This document shows, in pieces, positions 25,470-35,514 of a DNA stretch of 64,000 nt. Numbering within the stretch: the first letter of the stretch is position 1; the number at the start of each line of letters is the position of its first letter. A program made the position numbers and the translations under genes. Source of the DNA: Axinella damicornis (Eukaryota > Porifera > Demospongiae > Axinellida > Axinellidae). The notes below the pieces were generated by a model that did no database searches, was not told the DNA's origin, and worked only from the letters and a program-made list of their open reading frames with translations. The stretch spans positions 3,410,081-3,474,080 of the forward strand of contig OZ007508.1 in assembly GCA_963931865.1 (NCBI GenBank). Direction: 5' to 3'.

Positions 25470-27764
25470 GCAGAGGGTAATTCGCCTTCCTTATTCTGTC
25501 ACGTACACTAAGAGTCCCCATCAACATTCAATGATATGTTCCCATAGGGCTAGGGCAAGGAACTTTTTGCTACTGAGGCCGCCCATTCCCATGCTTAGTG
25601 TACCAAATGGTTCTTCCGAAGGCCAGTACAGCCCCAAATTGCCCTTTTGCAGGTAGCAAATCTCTTGGCCTTAATTGTAATGTAACTATTCCACACAGAG
25701 AGGTAATGACACCTTAATCTGATATCACATTGTAGCCTCGTTCCCATGCTGCCTGGGAACAAGGCTAATCATGTTGTAGCTTCCTATCGATCATTGTAAC
25801 TTACCTCCAACCTCGGTACGTGACCATGCAGCGTGTAGTCGATGAGCATCCGGCCATCGTCCAGGAACTTCCCCAGCTTCCCCGTCCCGCTGATACCAGT
25901 GGGCAGGTAGAGGCTGTAGTTCAGGGCACTCTTTGGCAGATCCTGCAGCACCAAGTGACAAACAATAGCTGCATCCATTCTCAGCCTCAAGTATACATTC
26001 ATGGACACACCGTTGTGATAATAATGGGGGGCGGGAGAATGTATATACCTCGTGTGATGTTGGTAGGCAGAAATGTATTCACCATCAATGATAGTCATGT
26101 ATGCATTGCCCAATGTACCGGTATATGATCCACCCTCTATTTCTTGAGTCTCTTGAACTGTTACTGCAACTGTTAAGATAGGCCAAAATGTTCTTGTGTG
26201 GGGTACCGATTTGTAACCATGTGATCCAAATTTCATCCTTACGTAGCAAAAACAATTCACTGAACTCTTGATCACACTAATATTGGAAGTTTTTATAGTG
26301 CTATATTCACCAACCCCACACCCACACTTCCCTGGTTTTCAGTATAGTGTCACTATATCTATTGGGGACACAGTACAGTCATGGTACATTTCATAGTCTC
26401 AGTAGTACATCCGTAATGGTACAACTAGTTCATGTAGGGGCCAGCTACATACGTACCTGGTTTAGTTTGTCCAGAATGACCTGCTTCGCTGCCCACACCG
26501 TGTCCTTTGGGTCAACCACAACACATTTCTAGGATATGCAGGCGCATCCATGTGTGTGTGTGGGGAGGGGGGGGGGGGGGGGGGGTTTCTGGCCCTTGTG
26601 AAAAATCAAAAAGGGTGTAGCCTCTCTTGCAATGTTTTCTGTACATGCTGAGTCAGCGCATAATACTCTATGGGATAAATTCAAGTTCACATGGTAGACA
26701 CATGGACGTAGCTGTTGATGTTTGCGTTAGGCGGAGTATGCAGAAATTTAACCCTTTAACCACCGAATTCTTCCCACCAAGACAACACATTTTCATGCAT
26801 TCAGCACACACCACTTTCGTAGGTACTCCTCTCCCACAGCATTGGCTCCTCAGCGGCCAAACTTGGTGGGGTCCACGCACATGGAGAGACCCCTCTAGCA
26901 ATACCGTTAATGATATTCATGACCCCCACAAGCCCAGCAATCGGAGGTCAAAGGTGGATGTCAGCCGGATTTTCGCCCAGCATTTCCCTAAACTTGGACC
27001 AGATCTGACTGATGGCACACCTTACACCACCAATTTGCAGGTTTTCTTGAGGCCCTGGGTGGGGTCTATGAGAATAAAACATTCTCGGGTCAATGAATCT
27101 CATTAAAATCAAAAAACGCCCACGACATGCGAAGGGGGGGGGGGGGCTGCCGCCCCCCTTTCGATACCCCCCCGCTTGTACGTTTAGTGGGGGAGGCGCA
27201 CCGAAATCTGACCAAATTTTTGAGTTTGTCCTTCAAAGTCGTCCCTAGGCCCTCTGAAGCCTTTTTGGTCTCTTTTTGGACTGACGAGAAGCCCTACAAG
27301 TGCATAGGGTCTAAATGACATCTATAGACGTCAATGGGGCTTAAAGGGTTAAGTCCTCACCAAGAAGCGATAAGAGGCTAATCCTGGGAGGTGAGAGTAG
27401 CAGCAACGTATGTATAGTCCAGTGTCTCCCCCAGGGAGTGCTCGATCCCGCCCCCCTTATTTTCTAATATTCTTTGTTGATGTGGTCATTGGAATTCATT
27501 AAGGTCTTTGATGTGGTCATATTTTTGGTGCTCCCCTTTCCTGTCAGCTTTGGGGGAAACACTGGTATAAAGACTACTTACATGTACTAATGTAATGAAT
27601 GCTTGTGATTCGTTTACTCACAATCAAGACTGCCGACTTGATCAGCACATACATACACAGGAACTAGAACTTCACACTGAAAGTACTAGCCGTTACATAC
27701 GCACCTGGGCCTTCACGTCTGGTATGTCCACACGGACCAGCAACCCTGCGCTCTTGTCCGTCAT
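11653..27764 (-). CDS. SHANK: SHANK-family scaffold protein, complete domain set
   Basis: Minus-strand exons: 27705-27764 (start MTDKSAGLLVRV), 26457-26528, 25805-25942, 24534-24608, 23921-24026, 23256-23407, 21788-21955, 20952-21068, 20645-20722, 19894-19960, 18942-19193, [gap], 17408-17527, 17019-17111, 16858-16931, 15708-15829, 12805-15426, 12451-12514, 11653-11895. About 1,540 codons are visible. SHANK proteins scaffold receptors, Homer and actin regulators under the membrane. Seen in order: SPN/FERM-like domain (VWAAKQ, LNYSLYLP, GKFLDD), ankyrin repeats (GLTPLYHTA, GNTPLH), half an SH3 (GGFWEGRAGGNQGWFP), PDZ (GYGFAMRG, LKTGDFIIE), a proline-rich region with PPAAF, and a SAM domain at the C-terminus (WEITDVCDWLRDIGL). 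The first SH3 half is not found and may lie in the gap. One extra base at 14697-14700 breaks the long exon, and the 17019/16931 junction is out of phase by one. Confidence 0.93.
11990..12251. mobile_element. Second copy of the GCGGAAGAG inverted-repeat element
   Basis: Shares gcggaagagtgacgaaaaatgg and its inverted partner with the element at 3230-3665, including the internal CACCTGACATCACTCACGTGA segment. The right end is GGCCTGGGAATGAGGCTA. It lies in the last-but-one SHANK intron. Confidence 0.7.
13566..13580 (-). other. PPAAF: Homer EVH1-type ligand motif in SHANK
   Basis: Codons cca cca gct gcg ttt within the proline-rich exon, in context ADLPPPAAFVIE. Known SHANK proteins bind Homer through a PPxxF motif in the same region. 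Binding here is inference. Confidence 0.6.
14697..14700 (-). other. Single-base frameshift in SHANK long exon
   Basis: The exon reads open from 15426 to a TGA near 14683 and then continues open in the +1 frame to 12805. Dropping one C of the minus-strand CCCC run gives TMPTTPVEEPVEEQ across the junction and makes the exon length agree with the phase of the next exon. Probably a base-calling or assembly error; a real allele is possible. Confidence 0.75.
16334..16706. mobile_element. hAT-like element relic with transposase N-terminus
   Basis: Termini CATAGGCGGTGGAA and TTCCGCCGCCTATG are inverted repeats; CTCTG lies on both sides. On the minus strand, 16375-16533 encodes a 52-residue peptide starting MKRQRAISSFFTPPAKR, the kind of N-terminus seen in hAT/TTF-type transposases, ending in an acidic serine-rich stretch and a stop. 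A TAGCCTCG-family hairpin (16578-16620) is inserted inside. It lies in an intron between SHANK PDZ exons. Confidence 0.65.
16578..16620. repeat. GTCTCGTTCCCAG hairpin nested in hAT relic
   Basis: GTCTCGTTCCCAG ... CTGGGAACGAGAC, a variant of the window-wide hairpin family. Confidence 0.75.
17222..17285. repeat. C-rich/T simple repeat
   Basis: CCCCTCCC-type tract (G-rich on the SHANK sense strand) in a SHANK intron. Confidence 0.8.
17408..17527 (-). other. SHANK SH3 domain, C-terminal half
   Basis: Reads VVYIGKGGFWEGRAGGNQGWFPALAIKE across its middle, in two blocks matching the SH3 core (FWEG and GWFP). It enters in phase 1, the same phase in which exon 18942-19193 ends. The N-terminal half (ALYDF-like part) is absent from readable sequence. 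Confidence 0.85.
17664..18571. mobile_element. Fold-back element with AAGGTGGCACATACCCC arms, tandem half copies
   Basis: 17664-17765 is a hairpin whose arms read aaggtagcacatacccc...ccgtcgggg and its complement. At 18333-18571 three left arms are stacked head to tail, and only the last is followed by a full right arm. The approximately 570-bp middle has no recognised domain. It lies in a SHANK intron beside the assembly gap, where a missing exon is suspected. Confidence 0.75.
18640..18839. other. Assembly gap (200 N)
   Basis: Exactly 200 undetermined bases, probably a fixed-size placeholder. It lies between SHANK exons 18942-19193 and 17408-17527, where the first half of the SH3 domain should be. 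Confidence 0.98.
20186..20570. mobile_element. MITE with GGAAGGCCTGGGA arms (copy 1)
   Basis: Arms contain gggaaggcctgggagatc and its complement, followed by inverted GTAGACACRT..GGGCGGTGCCCAA blocks. The right end ccactgccagtatttcatcgcttcc/GGCCTGGGAACTAGGCTA matches the copy at 40421-40812. It lies in a SHANK intron. Confidence 0.75.
22047..22606. mobile_element. 560-bp MITE with TACCGTAGATC termini
   Basis: Ends TACCGTAGATCCGGAAATTTT and AAATTTCCCGATCTACGGTA are inverted repeats. TTTTCGYCG motifs recur subterminally. CpG-rich middle with open frames but no recognised domain. It lies in a SHANK intron. Confidence 0.75.
22690..23145 (+). repeat. G-rich minisatellite
   Basis: Runs of 21, 23 and 30 G with repeated GGGGAGATGAGGGGGTGGGGG / GGGAGGTTGGG units (each under 20 bp). 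Potential G-quadruplex DNA. C-rich in the SHANK transcript. Confidence 0.9.
24120..24476 (+). repeat. Polypurine GGGA minisatellite
   Basis: About 355 bp of almost pure G and A on the plus strand, GGGAGGGGGAGGG-type units, pyrimidine-only in the SHANK transcript and ending about 60 bp from a SHANK exon. Able to form triplex or G4 structures. Confidence 0.9.
25805..27764 (-). other. SHANK SPN/FERM-like N-terminal domain exons
   Basis: Three exons give LLVRVDIPD, then VDPKDTVWAAKQVILDKLN, then ALNYSLYLP...GKFLDDGRML. These match the SHANK N-terminus rather than a classical four-point-one protein. All joins are phase 0. Confidence 0.9.
26748..27352. mobile_element. TTAA-flanked CCCTTT element (piggyBac-like, non-autonomous)
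   Basis: Starts TTAACCCTTTAAC and ends AAAGGGTTAA, with TTAA on both sides. The first 190 bp are homologous to 480-672, and a short related start is at 35962. On the minus strand both long copies preserve IINGIARG...SPC and MLWERSTYE, so the repeat may derive from coding sequence. Confidence 0.65.
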
Positions 27765-30330
27765 CTTTAGCTAGAGAGTGTGCAATAAACATTAAACATT
27801 TTGCCTTGGTGAATTGATTGGTCAGATACGCAGGATCGTGGTGGAAATGAACATTGATCATGTGTACATGCGTACTTGCACGAACAGTTCCCATGTTACA
27901 GTCAACAGAGCATGCAATTGTTACAATGTTTCTGTGACAGGCAACACGGTATTAGCATGAGAGCCCGAACTCAAACAAATAATTCCCATGGGAGAAACAT
28001 TGATCCGTGTGTGGACCACAATCAGGCAGACCAAACTAGTGTAAACCCCCAAGACATGCTTCTTTGATGTCAAATGAAGGTGGTTATTTGCTACTATATA
28101 AGAAATAATTTCAATTCACTAATTTTCATGACAAACACTATGACTTTTGGCTCATTCGCTGATTAAATAACCAATCAGATTATGCCTAGTACAATGTAGT
28201 ACAAGTAGTCTAATTCGTCTCTTGTCTGTCCAGTGAAAAAAAAAAAGTGATGTACAGGGTTACTTAAACGATTGCAATAACATTGGAATCCAAAAGTAAT
28301 TAACGTCTCTGTACCTGATAGCCACAAAACTTGCATGTCCAGCTCATCTATTGTTTGACGGTTTAGTTTCATTGCTGGCTAAGTGGCTCTGTATCTGATA
28401 ACTTAGCTATAATTATAAATTAGTGTCAATGATTTGGTTATGAAGGTGACATGGCATAAATGTGTAGGCAAAGTGGTGCCGGGTTATGCGGGCAAAACGA
28501 GATGCATGCAATTGAATCTCCTGCAACCACTAAGATCCTTTGCTCCATACACACACATACATGTACAGATACGGCTAGCAGCTTTGATTATGCCTATCAA
28601 GGTAGAACATTGCGGTCTGGGTACTGCACTGACAGTGAATACAGCCTGCAGTTGAAGAGCTAAGCCTCGGTCGTTCAAGATCACTTGTCATAGCTATGTA
28701 TGTATATGAACGTAGACTATCTATGGTGTGGTCATCCAAATAACCACATTACTCCTGCAATAACATGCAACTTCCTGAAGCTGGTTTTGATAAGCCCAAC
28801 AACAACTCTGTTGGTTTAATATGCCAATAGTAAGGTGTGTCCTTTACCCTACAATACAAACCTGGAGGTCAAGTTACTGTAGCTAGCTAACCGGTAACCC
28901 GGCCAGCTACGCCCTCCTCGCCATCAGCACAAATTATAACAACTTGGACTATAGCTACCTACAATGTACCTAGTTTTTGCTGGCTGTTATGTGCTCATCG
29001 CTCGCTCTGCAGCTCCAGTCAATAGAGTCAAGTTCACTTCAGCACGGTTTCTGCCACCGACAGTGCGAAAATGGGGCGGGCCGACTGAACAGGTTTGCAG
29101 AAACAATGACGTAACCAATAATTACAACGCCGAGCTTATTTGCATATCAAAGAATAATTATGTCACTGTACCGCGGACATTATGCGATCAACTTATAAAT
29201 TCCTAACATGATTAAATAGGTCCGCATGCAGCCATGCAGCCAGAGGGATTCTGGGGGTTCATGGAATGCATGACATTATACCTGCAATTGTCACTCTGAC
29301 GTCAAGTTCCATAGCTACAAGTGCATGGGTGTCTCCAACAGGGGTGAGTTAGAGCAGCGATTCTGACTAGGAGCTCTTAGGTTGCAATTGTGCTGTAGAG
29401 CAATCCTCCCTCCTCCTCCTCCTCCTCCTCCTCCTCCTCCTCCTCCTCCTCCTCCTCCTCCTCAGGATGACTACAGGAATCAACCCAGCCTGATTCTGTG
29501 AACCGTTGAATGCCACACCGTGTAGCTAGCTCTCCCCTCTTCTCATATATTGGACACTCTGTAACAGGGGCAGGGGAACTGCCATGCATGCCATCACAGT
29601 CTGAGTCACAGATGACAGAGGAGAGACTTCCTGAGAGCTGAGGGGCTGGGTGCAATTGAGCTATAAAGGAATATTATTAGAGACAATCAAGTCATCTCAG
29701 GAACAATCAACTCCAGACTCAACTGTCCTAGCTTCCATATAGCTAGCTAGTTGCCAACACAAGTCCTCAGGGTGGTGAACAATTAGCTATACACTCCGGT
29801 TATGACCTTGTGGACCTCATCAGCGATTGCTTAAATTAGTTTCTGAATTTATCCCCAGGTGGATCTGTTAGAATTTAAGCCATGCGAAGTGAAACACTGA
29901 AACTTTACGCTATTAGCATAGCTACCATGTAGCTAGCTAAGACTGTAATACTATGAAATCACAATGAGACTAGCCGCTATTGCTGCATGTATACACACTT
30001 TGCACCATTTGTGCATGCTCCTATAGAATATTATGGCTAGCTATCAACTCTTTACCAACCATAACAAACAGCTTAAGGAAGCAAAAACCCTGTATTAAAG
30101 TATAACGCCTAGTATTAAAGCCCCCATATAAATTCTTATGGGCTTACGGGAGCTCATGACGGCTTTTGTAGTCATTAAGAGTTGTACTGTAGTATATACA
30201 GACATGATCTGATCACGAACTTCAATCAGTGTAGCTACTACACAATGACAATACTAGTGCAATAGCTAGCTAGCTATTGTCCTTTGATTCTGGCATAATT
30301 ACTGAGTAGCTAGTCGTGGGATTCCTCTCA
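27765..30330. other. SHANK upstream region; no firm gene
   Basis: The SHANK start exon has an acceptor-like CTCTCTAG just upstream, so 5'-UTR exons probably lie here but cannot be placed. A (TCC)n trinucleotide tract occupies 29405-29462. Otherwise AT-rich sequence with many AGCTAGCTA words. A minus-strand open stretch at 29377-29655 is discussed under rejected items. Confidence 0.4.
29405..29462. repeat. (TCC)n trinucleotide repeat
   Basis: About 19 TCC units on the plus strand; GAG on the minus strand gives an artificial Glu run. Confidence 0.95.
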
Positions 30331-30346
30331 GTTGTGATGACCTTAG

Positions 30347-30616
30347 CCTATTATGGTATTAATATTGTCCTGATATACCCGTATGCCTATTATGGTATTA
30401 ATATTGTCCTGATATACCCGTATGCCTATTATGGTATTAATATTGTCCTGATATACCCGTATGCCTATTATGGTATTAATATTGTCCTGATATACCCGTA
30501 TGCCTATTATGGTATTAATATTGTCCTGATATACCCGTATGCCTATTATGGTATTAATATTGTCCTGATATACCCGTATACCTATTATGGTATTAATATT
30601 GTCCTGATATACCCAT
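30347..30616. repeat. 39-bp minisatellite, about seven copies
   Basis: Unit starts CCTATTATGGTATTAATATT and ends CGTATG; copies are almost identical. 39 is a multiple of three, so both strands are open across it, which creates spurious reading frames. It lies about 160 bp upstream of the first secreted-protein gene copy. Confidence 0.95.
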
Positions 30617-30776
30617 GGTAGAGTCACGCATGTTATATACACTAGCTACTCACAGTAGCTACAGCAATCAGCTTTGTACCTATACCATTTTGTGTCCTTC
30701 ATCTGACAGAGATTAGCTCTCTTGCGACAATAGCACTTATCGTTCAGATCCTGTCCTAGTCCTTCGATCAGCAAGC

Positions 30777-31307
30777 ATGACCAAGTGGATCAGTGTAACT
30801 GCTGTGATCATCCTGTATGCAATCACATGTGATGCTCAGTTCACTAACCAGACGGTTGGTTACCTGTGCTGATGTCCAGCAGAAACTGCAAAGTCTGTCA
30901 ACTGCTTTGCAAGCCTGGTGTAATTCCACACTGAATACAGTGACATGGACATCTGTTCCACAAACCGAAATTGGAACATCTGACCTCCAGCGTGCAACAA
31001 CAATTCCTTATGAGATCCCAGCTGTCATTCCAAGTACTGCAAGGGAAATGCTTATACTTGTAGCTGCTCTTCAAGGTCAAGCCAATAATATCGGCAATCA
31101 ATACTTTCTCAAGATCTACACCCTGCAAGGCACCAACCGTTATGAACAATACCTCTATCTGTACACATGGCCTCAATATGCCATCAACACCAACTCAGAT
31201 AACATGTGGTTCCCAATGCCATCCAACCGAATGATCTACCTTGAAGTGCCTGAGTAGCACAAGGTCCTCATTGTGAGGCCACACTCTATGCTATTGGTTA
31301 TCGCTGA
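30777..31307 (+). pseudogene. Secreted-protein family copy 1, frameshifted
   Basis: Aligns along its whole length with the intact gene at 32188-32709. It starts MTKWISVTAVIILYAITCDA (signal peptide). Four extra bases near 30856 cause a stop after about 30 codons, and two extra bases near 31251 cause a second break close to the end. The central domain (IPSTAREM..., NSDNMWFPMPSNRMIYLEV) remains readable in frame from about 30880. The 5' flank keeps the family leader sequence. Function unknown; probably no longer makes the full protein. Confidence 0.8.
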
Positions 31308-32053
31308 ACGAGAAAATAACTAGTATTTTGAGCAAGAATGTGTATTGCAGTTATAAATTCTGTGCTTCTTGTTGTTATTTCAAACCGGAACACTAGCTAG
31401 ATTCACATGTAATATTGCTGCATGGTCAGAAAAAATGTTCGTAGAGATTGAATATCATAGAGTTGGTAGACTCTAGGCTGTCTGCTTATTTGACCAGATA
31501 TTTGACCTTTCAAATGTCAAGCTTGTCTGCATGGCCTCATTCCCAGGCCTTCTACACCTCCAGTGTTCGATCGTTTACATGCAGTACGCGATCAAAAACT
31601 GGAGGTGAAGAAGTCCCGGGAATGAGGTTATGTCTGCAACCATTCAAGGCAACCATAGTGGTGGTAGCTACACTAGAGCATGGCTGCAAGGTAACAGTGG
31701 TTAGGAGAGTTTCATTTTGGTGTTAGTGATAAAGCAACAGGTCTGTCTTCATCTTACAACTGAAACACACTGTTAGTGGTTGGAACATCCCTAAATGGGT
31801 CACTACAACTACACCTCAAAGTCATGGCATCTCTATGATGAAACTCCTTGTGCCCTCATGATGGCAGCTGGTGATTCCCTCACAAATCTGCAAGATATGG
31901 TACAAGCAATTAACTTGTGTTTCTAATACGAAAGTAAATTCTCATAACCACTGTCTCCTTGGAGTGTCTGCAACCACGGTAACCACTACGTATGTGGCTA
32001 GAACAGTTGATTTACTTTCAAATAGCCACTGCATGCATGACCTGGAAGTTTGG

Positions 32054-32060
32054 TATAAAA
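32054..32060 (+). promoter_or_regulatory. TATA box of secreted-protein gene 2
   Basis: TATAAAA 134 bp upstream of the ATG, followed by GCACAGCCCAATCA, which recurs at the same place upstream of copies 3 and 4. Confidence 0.7.
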
Positions 32061-32187
32061 GAGATCTCGCAGCACAGCCCAATCAAGTCTTACCATTGCG
32101 TCCTTAATCTGACAGAGATTGTCTTCAGCACCGATCGTTCGGATCCTGTCCATAGGCTAGCTAGTCCTTCAACAGAGCGCATCAACC

Positions 32188-32709
32188 ATGACCAAGTGGA
32201 TCAGTGTAACTGCTGTGATCATCCTGTATGCCATCACATGTGATGCTCAATTCATGGACCAGACAGCTACCTGTGCTGATGTCCAGCAGAAACTACAAAG
32301 CCTATCAACTGCTTTGCAAGCCTGGTGTAATTACACAAGTACAGTGACATGGACATCCGTTCCACAAACCGAAATTGGATCATCTGACCTCCTGAATGCA
32401 GCTACAACTTCTTACAAGATTCCCAACGTCATTCCAAGTACTGCAAGGGAAGTCTTCATATTTATAGGTGCTTTTCAAGGTCAAGCCAATAAAGTTGGGC
32501 ATGCCGACTCTCTCAAGATCTTCACCGTGGAAGGCACCAACAGTTACGAACAGTTCCTCTATTTGTACTCGGATCATCAAAACGCTACCAACACCAACTC
32601 AGACAACATGTGGTTCCCGATGCCATCCAACCGAATGATCTACCTTGAAGTGCCAGTAGCACAAGGCCCTGCATGTGGGGCTAGCCTATATGTTATTGGC
32701 TATCGCTGA
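32188..32709 (+). CDS. Small secreted protein, intact family member (173 aa)
   Basis: Single open exon, ATG to TGA. Residues 1-20 form a signal peptide (MTKWISVTAVIILYAITCDA, likely cut before QF). Residues 27-45 carry two Cys around an amphipathic helix (CADVQQKLQSLSTALQAWC). From about residue 60 there is a conserved domain with VIPSTAREVFIFIGAFQGQ, SLKIFTVEG, YEQFLYLYS, NTNSDNMWFPMPSNR and a C-terminal LYVIGYR. I do not recognise the fold; an extracellular beta-rich module is a guess. Its neighbours are relatives at 30777, 35076 and 36197. Probably driven by the TATA promoter at 32054. Confidence 0.85.
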   Translation: MTKWISVTAVIILYAITCDAQFMDQTATCADVQQKLQSLSTALQAWCNYTSTVTWTSVPQTEIGSSDLLNAATTSYKIPNVIPSTAREVFIFIGAFQGQANKVGHADSLKIFTVEGTNSYEQFLYLYSDHQNATNTNSDNMWFPMPSNRMIYLEVPVAQGPACGASLYVIGYR

Positions 32710-33289
32710 AGAAGAGAAACAGAACCCCAGCTAGACCTACTGTTAGCTATCTTTGTGTGCTTATTTTTTTGCTAATCCAAACAAACACTAGATCCACCTG
32801 AAAAGCAAATGCTGTTGATCATGCTGCATGCATGCTGAAAATTTTTGTGGGGAGGTATGAATGTCATATAGCTAGCTAGCTAGCTTGAGTTGATAGACTC
32901 TTGTCCATCCGCTTTCTTGACTGCCTATATATGTTGACCTCAGTTTAAGATTCAGAGGTCAAGTATGTGGTCAGGAAAGTGAAGTGGGAGTGGGAGATGG
33001 CCTAGCTGGGGACAAGCCGGCTAAAATACATTTACTGGAACCCTAGCCGACAGCCTGGGAACGAGGCTACTGGAACCCAGGAAAAGAAACATCCATTTCT
33101 CTTCGTTTTCTTGATTCTATCAGCTGGGATCTTAACTTCCAGTTGAACTTGAGTTCATGGAGCTCTTGTGCATCTTTAACAGCCAGATATCTGCCATCAA
33201 ACTTTCTCTCATCGATCGATGTCTCAAGACTAATCAAATCATGTCAGAGTGATTGTCATGGGACTGCAGCTACTCACTGCACAAGTATC

Positions 33290-34060
33290 TTCCTCGAAAG
33301 TGAGTAGTAGCATATCTGGTGGTGTCCAATCAGGACACCACTATCACCATGCAACCAGAAGGTTAAGGCCAAAACAAAGTTTCACTTTCACTTTCAAATC
33401 ATTAGAGTCATGGGACTCCCAGGACTTGGTTGTGATGACCTTAGCCTATCATGTGATCACATTGTTCTGAGAAGATGCTGGCCCGTGCAGACTTTCAACC
33501 ATAAACTTAATCCCGTACATCTGATACAAACATCCGTGAGGGACTCACCTGTTGCCATGGCATCAAAGGCATGAAAATTTCACCAGTTGTTTCACAGGCA
33601 GTGTTGTCTTTACCCTTCCTCTCCTTGGGAGACCAGACTTTGAGTGAAAGCTAGGTCTTCTATAGCTAGCCATGGTCAGTTTGTCCCAAACTTTTTAAAT
33701 GTCGGCGCATCATAGCACTAATACGTCATAAGCTGAATCTAGTTTGTGAATGTCTTGACATGAGTCAATTTCTACAGCTTATAGCAAGCTTCTTTTGAAA
33801 TTATTGTCATATAGTTGCTACAGCTAAGAACCACACACTGAAACGTTCCCTCAGGATCAATATGGTGATGTTCGTGCGATGAGTAGTTATTGTCCCATGA
33901 CTCCGTCATGATTTGATTAGTGACCGTCCATGAGTAGCATATCTGGTGGTGACAATGATATCACACTTTAAGGCTAACACAATGCTTTCACTTTCACTTT
34001 CAAATCATGGGTTGGTTGTCATGGCATTAGCCTATATATGGTGATCACATGCATTGTCCT
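33290..34060. repeat. Duplicated flanking module of the secreted-gene cluster
   Basis: 33300-33480 and 33925-34050 share GAGTAGCATATCTGGTGGTG, TTTCACTTTCACTTTCAAATCAT and a GATGACCTTAGCCTAT-like end. The last word is also the start of the 39-bp minisatellite at 30347, which suggests that repeat grew from this module. No gene seen in 32710-34750. Confidence 0.6.
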
Positions 34061-34940
34061 AAACAAATAAAAATTAAATATGGTTTCCATGGAAACTCTC
34101 TTTGACATATGAAGTGTGTGTTCACATATGAGCAGATGCACACGAATACAAGAAGCGATAGTGAATAAATGCAGTTGCTAAATCATTGGCACCTACATAA
34201 ATACCATATGCAAGAGCCCTTCCTGATAACAGGAAGAAAAAAAATTATGTGTTTCGCATGGAAAAGAGATCTCTTCATCTATAGTGGCTTACACACCAAC
34301 GGGCATGTGAAGTCACCTTATCAGAATTCTGGATCCACCACTACTGAAGAGACTTCCAGTGAAAAGTGTTTCACAATGAAATGAAGAATATTTAAATTAG
34401 CTAGTGCTGTGGAGTGTTTCCATTTACATGATCATGATATAGCAAAAGCCATTGTGTCACAGAGGTTGCCCTCCCTTTCTCAGTTTCAAGTTTAAAACAA
34501 CATTTATTTTAGGAACTGGTGGTTACCCGGGTAGCAGATAAGCTGTGGTTATATTATGAGACATTTACTCTGGGATTAGAGACAAATTGCATGAGAGGCC
34601 TATCGGAGGCTGGCCCAGATCATCTTACAAGACTTAAAACCATACATCCCAACCATGCACTAAACATGAACATCTGGAATGCGTCACCTGCATGTTTGCT
34701 GTGCACCATAATATCCATGAAATGCAGTTGTAGTGACCTTTCTGATGTTCCCAGGATTGTCAGCGATCAACATGATCAGTGCCAGCTGCATTGGTTGTCT
34801 TATGCAATTAGTCCAATCCGAAAGTGAACCCTCTAGTAACCGCTGTCTCCTCAGTTTGTCTGCAACCATTCAAGGTAACCACAGTGTGGCTAAAACAACC
34901 ATTGACAATCGAATGTATGCATACTGAACTGACTATTTGG

Positions 34941-34950
34941 TATATAAAAA
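34941..34950 (+). promoter_or_regulatory. TATA box of truncated copy 3
   Basis: TATATAAAAA 126 bp upstream of the copy-3 ATG, followed by CAGCACAGCCCAATCA as in the other copies. Confidence 0.65.
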
Positions 34951-35075
34951 GTGCTCACAGCACAGCCCAATCAGTTCTCGCCATTGTGTCCTTTATATGC
35001 ATAGAGATTCTCTTGCGACAAAAGCACCGATCGTTCAGAAACTGTCCTATAGTCCTTCAGCAGATCGCATCAACC

Positions 35076-35165
35076 ATGACCAAGTGGATCAGTGTAACTG
35101 CTACGATGATCCTGTATGTCATCACTTGTGATGCCCAGTCCCCTTGGATATCTGTTCAACTAACC
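35076..35165 (+). pseudogene. Secreted-protein family copy 3, truncated
   Basis: Encodes the family signal peptide (MTKWISVTATMILYVITCDA) and then SPWISVQLTK as in copy 4. At about 35165 homology switches to sequence that lies downstream of copies 1 and 2 (ggtagagtctaggc at 35170; compare 31465). The domain is therefore deleted. The frame stays open to 35321, so a short secreted peptide could still be made. Promoter and leader are intact. Confidence 0.75.
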
Positions 35166-35514
35166 AAAACCTTGGTAGAGTCTAGGCCGCCTGCTTTGGC
35201 ACTTTCTTTGATCGCATACTTGATTTTCAAAAGTCAAGAACGCAGTCAAGAAAGCGAACTGGGAGGGGACAAGGATAATGGCTTTTGGGCAACGTACTGG
35301 AAACAGGCATGGGAATTTTGAAACATCCATATTCTCTGCATAAGTTGATTGATGGACCTCAAAGGAGCTGATGCATAGGGCGATCTTAACTTCCAATCGA
35401 GTCAACTCAGAGTTCAAACTCGTTTTCATCTGTCACACCATGAAGCATGCCCATGCAGTGCTTGCTACATGTGAACATACAATAACAGCTTAGTCAAAAC
35501 AATGTCAATGTTGT

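Noticed and set aside
28175..28372. MKLNRQTIDELDMQVLW as a SHANK first exon
   Set aside because: Its GTACAG donor leaves one base, whereas the next exon requires phase 0 before its ATG; the internal Met at 27764 fits other SHANK N-termini.
29377..29655. Minus-strand open frame with a Glu run, possible SHANK 5' exon
   Set aside because: No ATG at its start, Glu run is a (TCC)n repeat, and it could not be joined to the SHANK start exon; kept only as a weak possibility.
30347..30616. CRISPR-like direct repeats
   Set aside because: Units are contiguous without unique spacers, and the window is eukaryotic.
30316..30642. Long open frames on both strands with a 13-residue repeat
   Set aside because: Produced by the 39-bp minisatellite, whose unit is a multiple of three; no start context, splice signals or homology.
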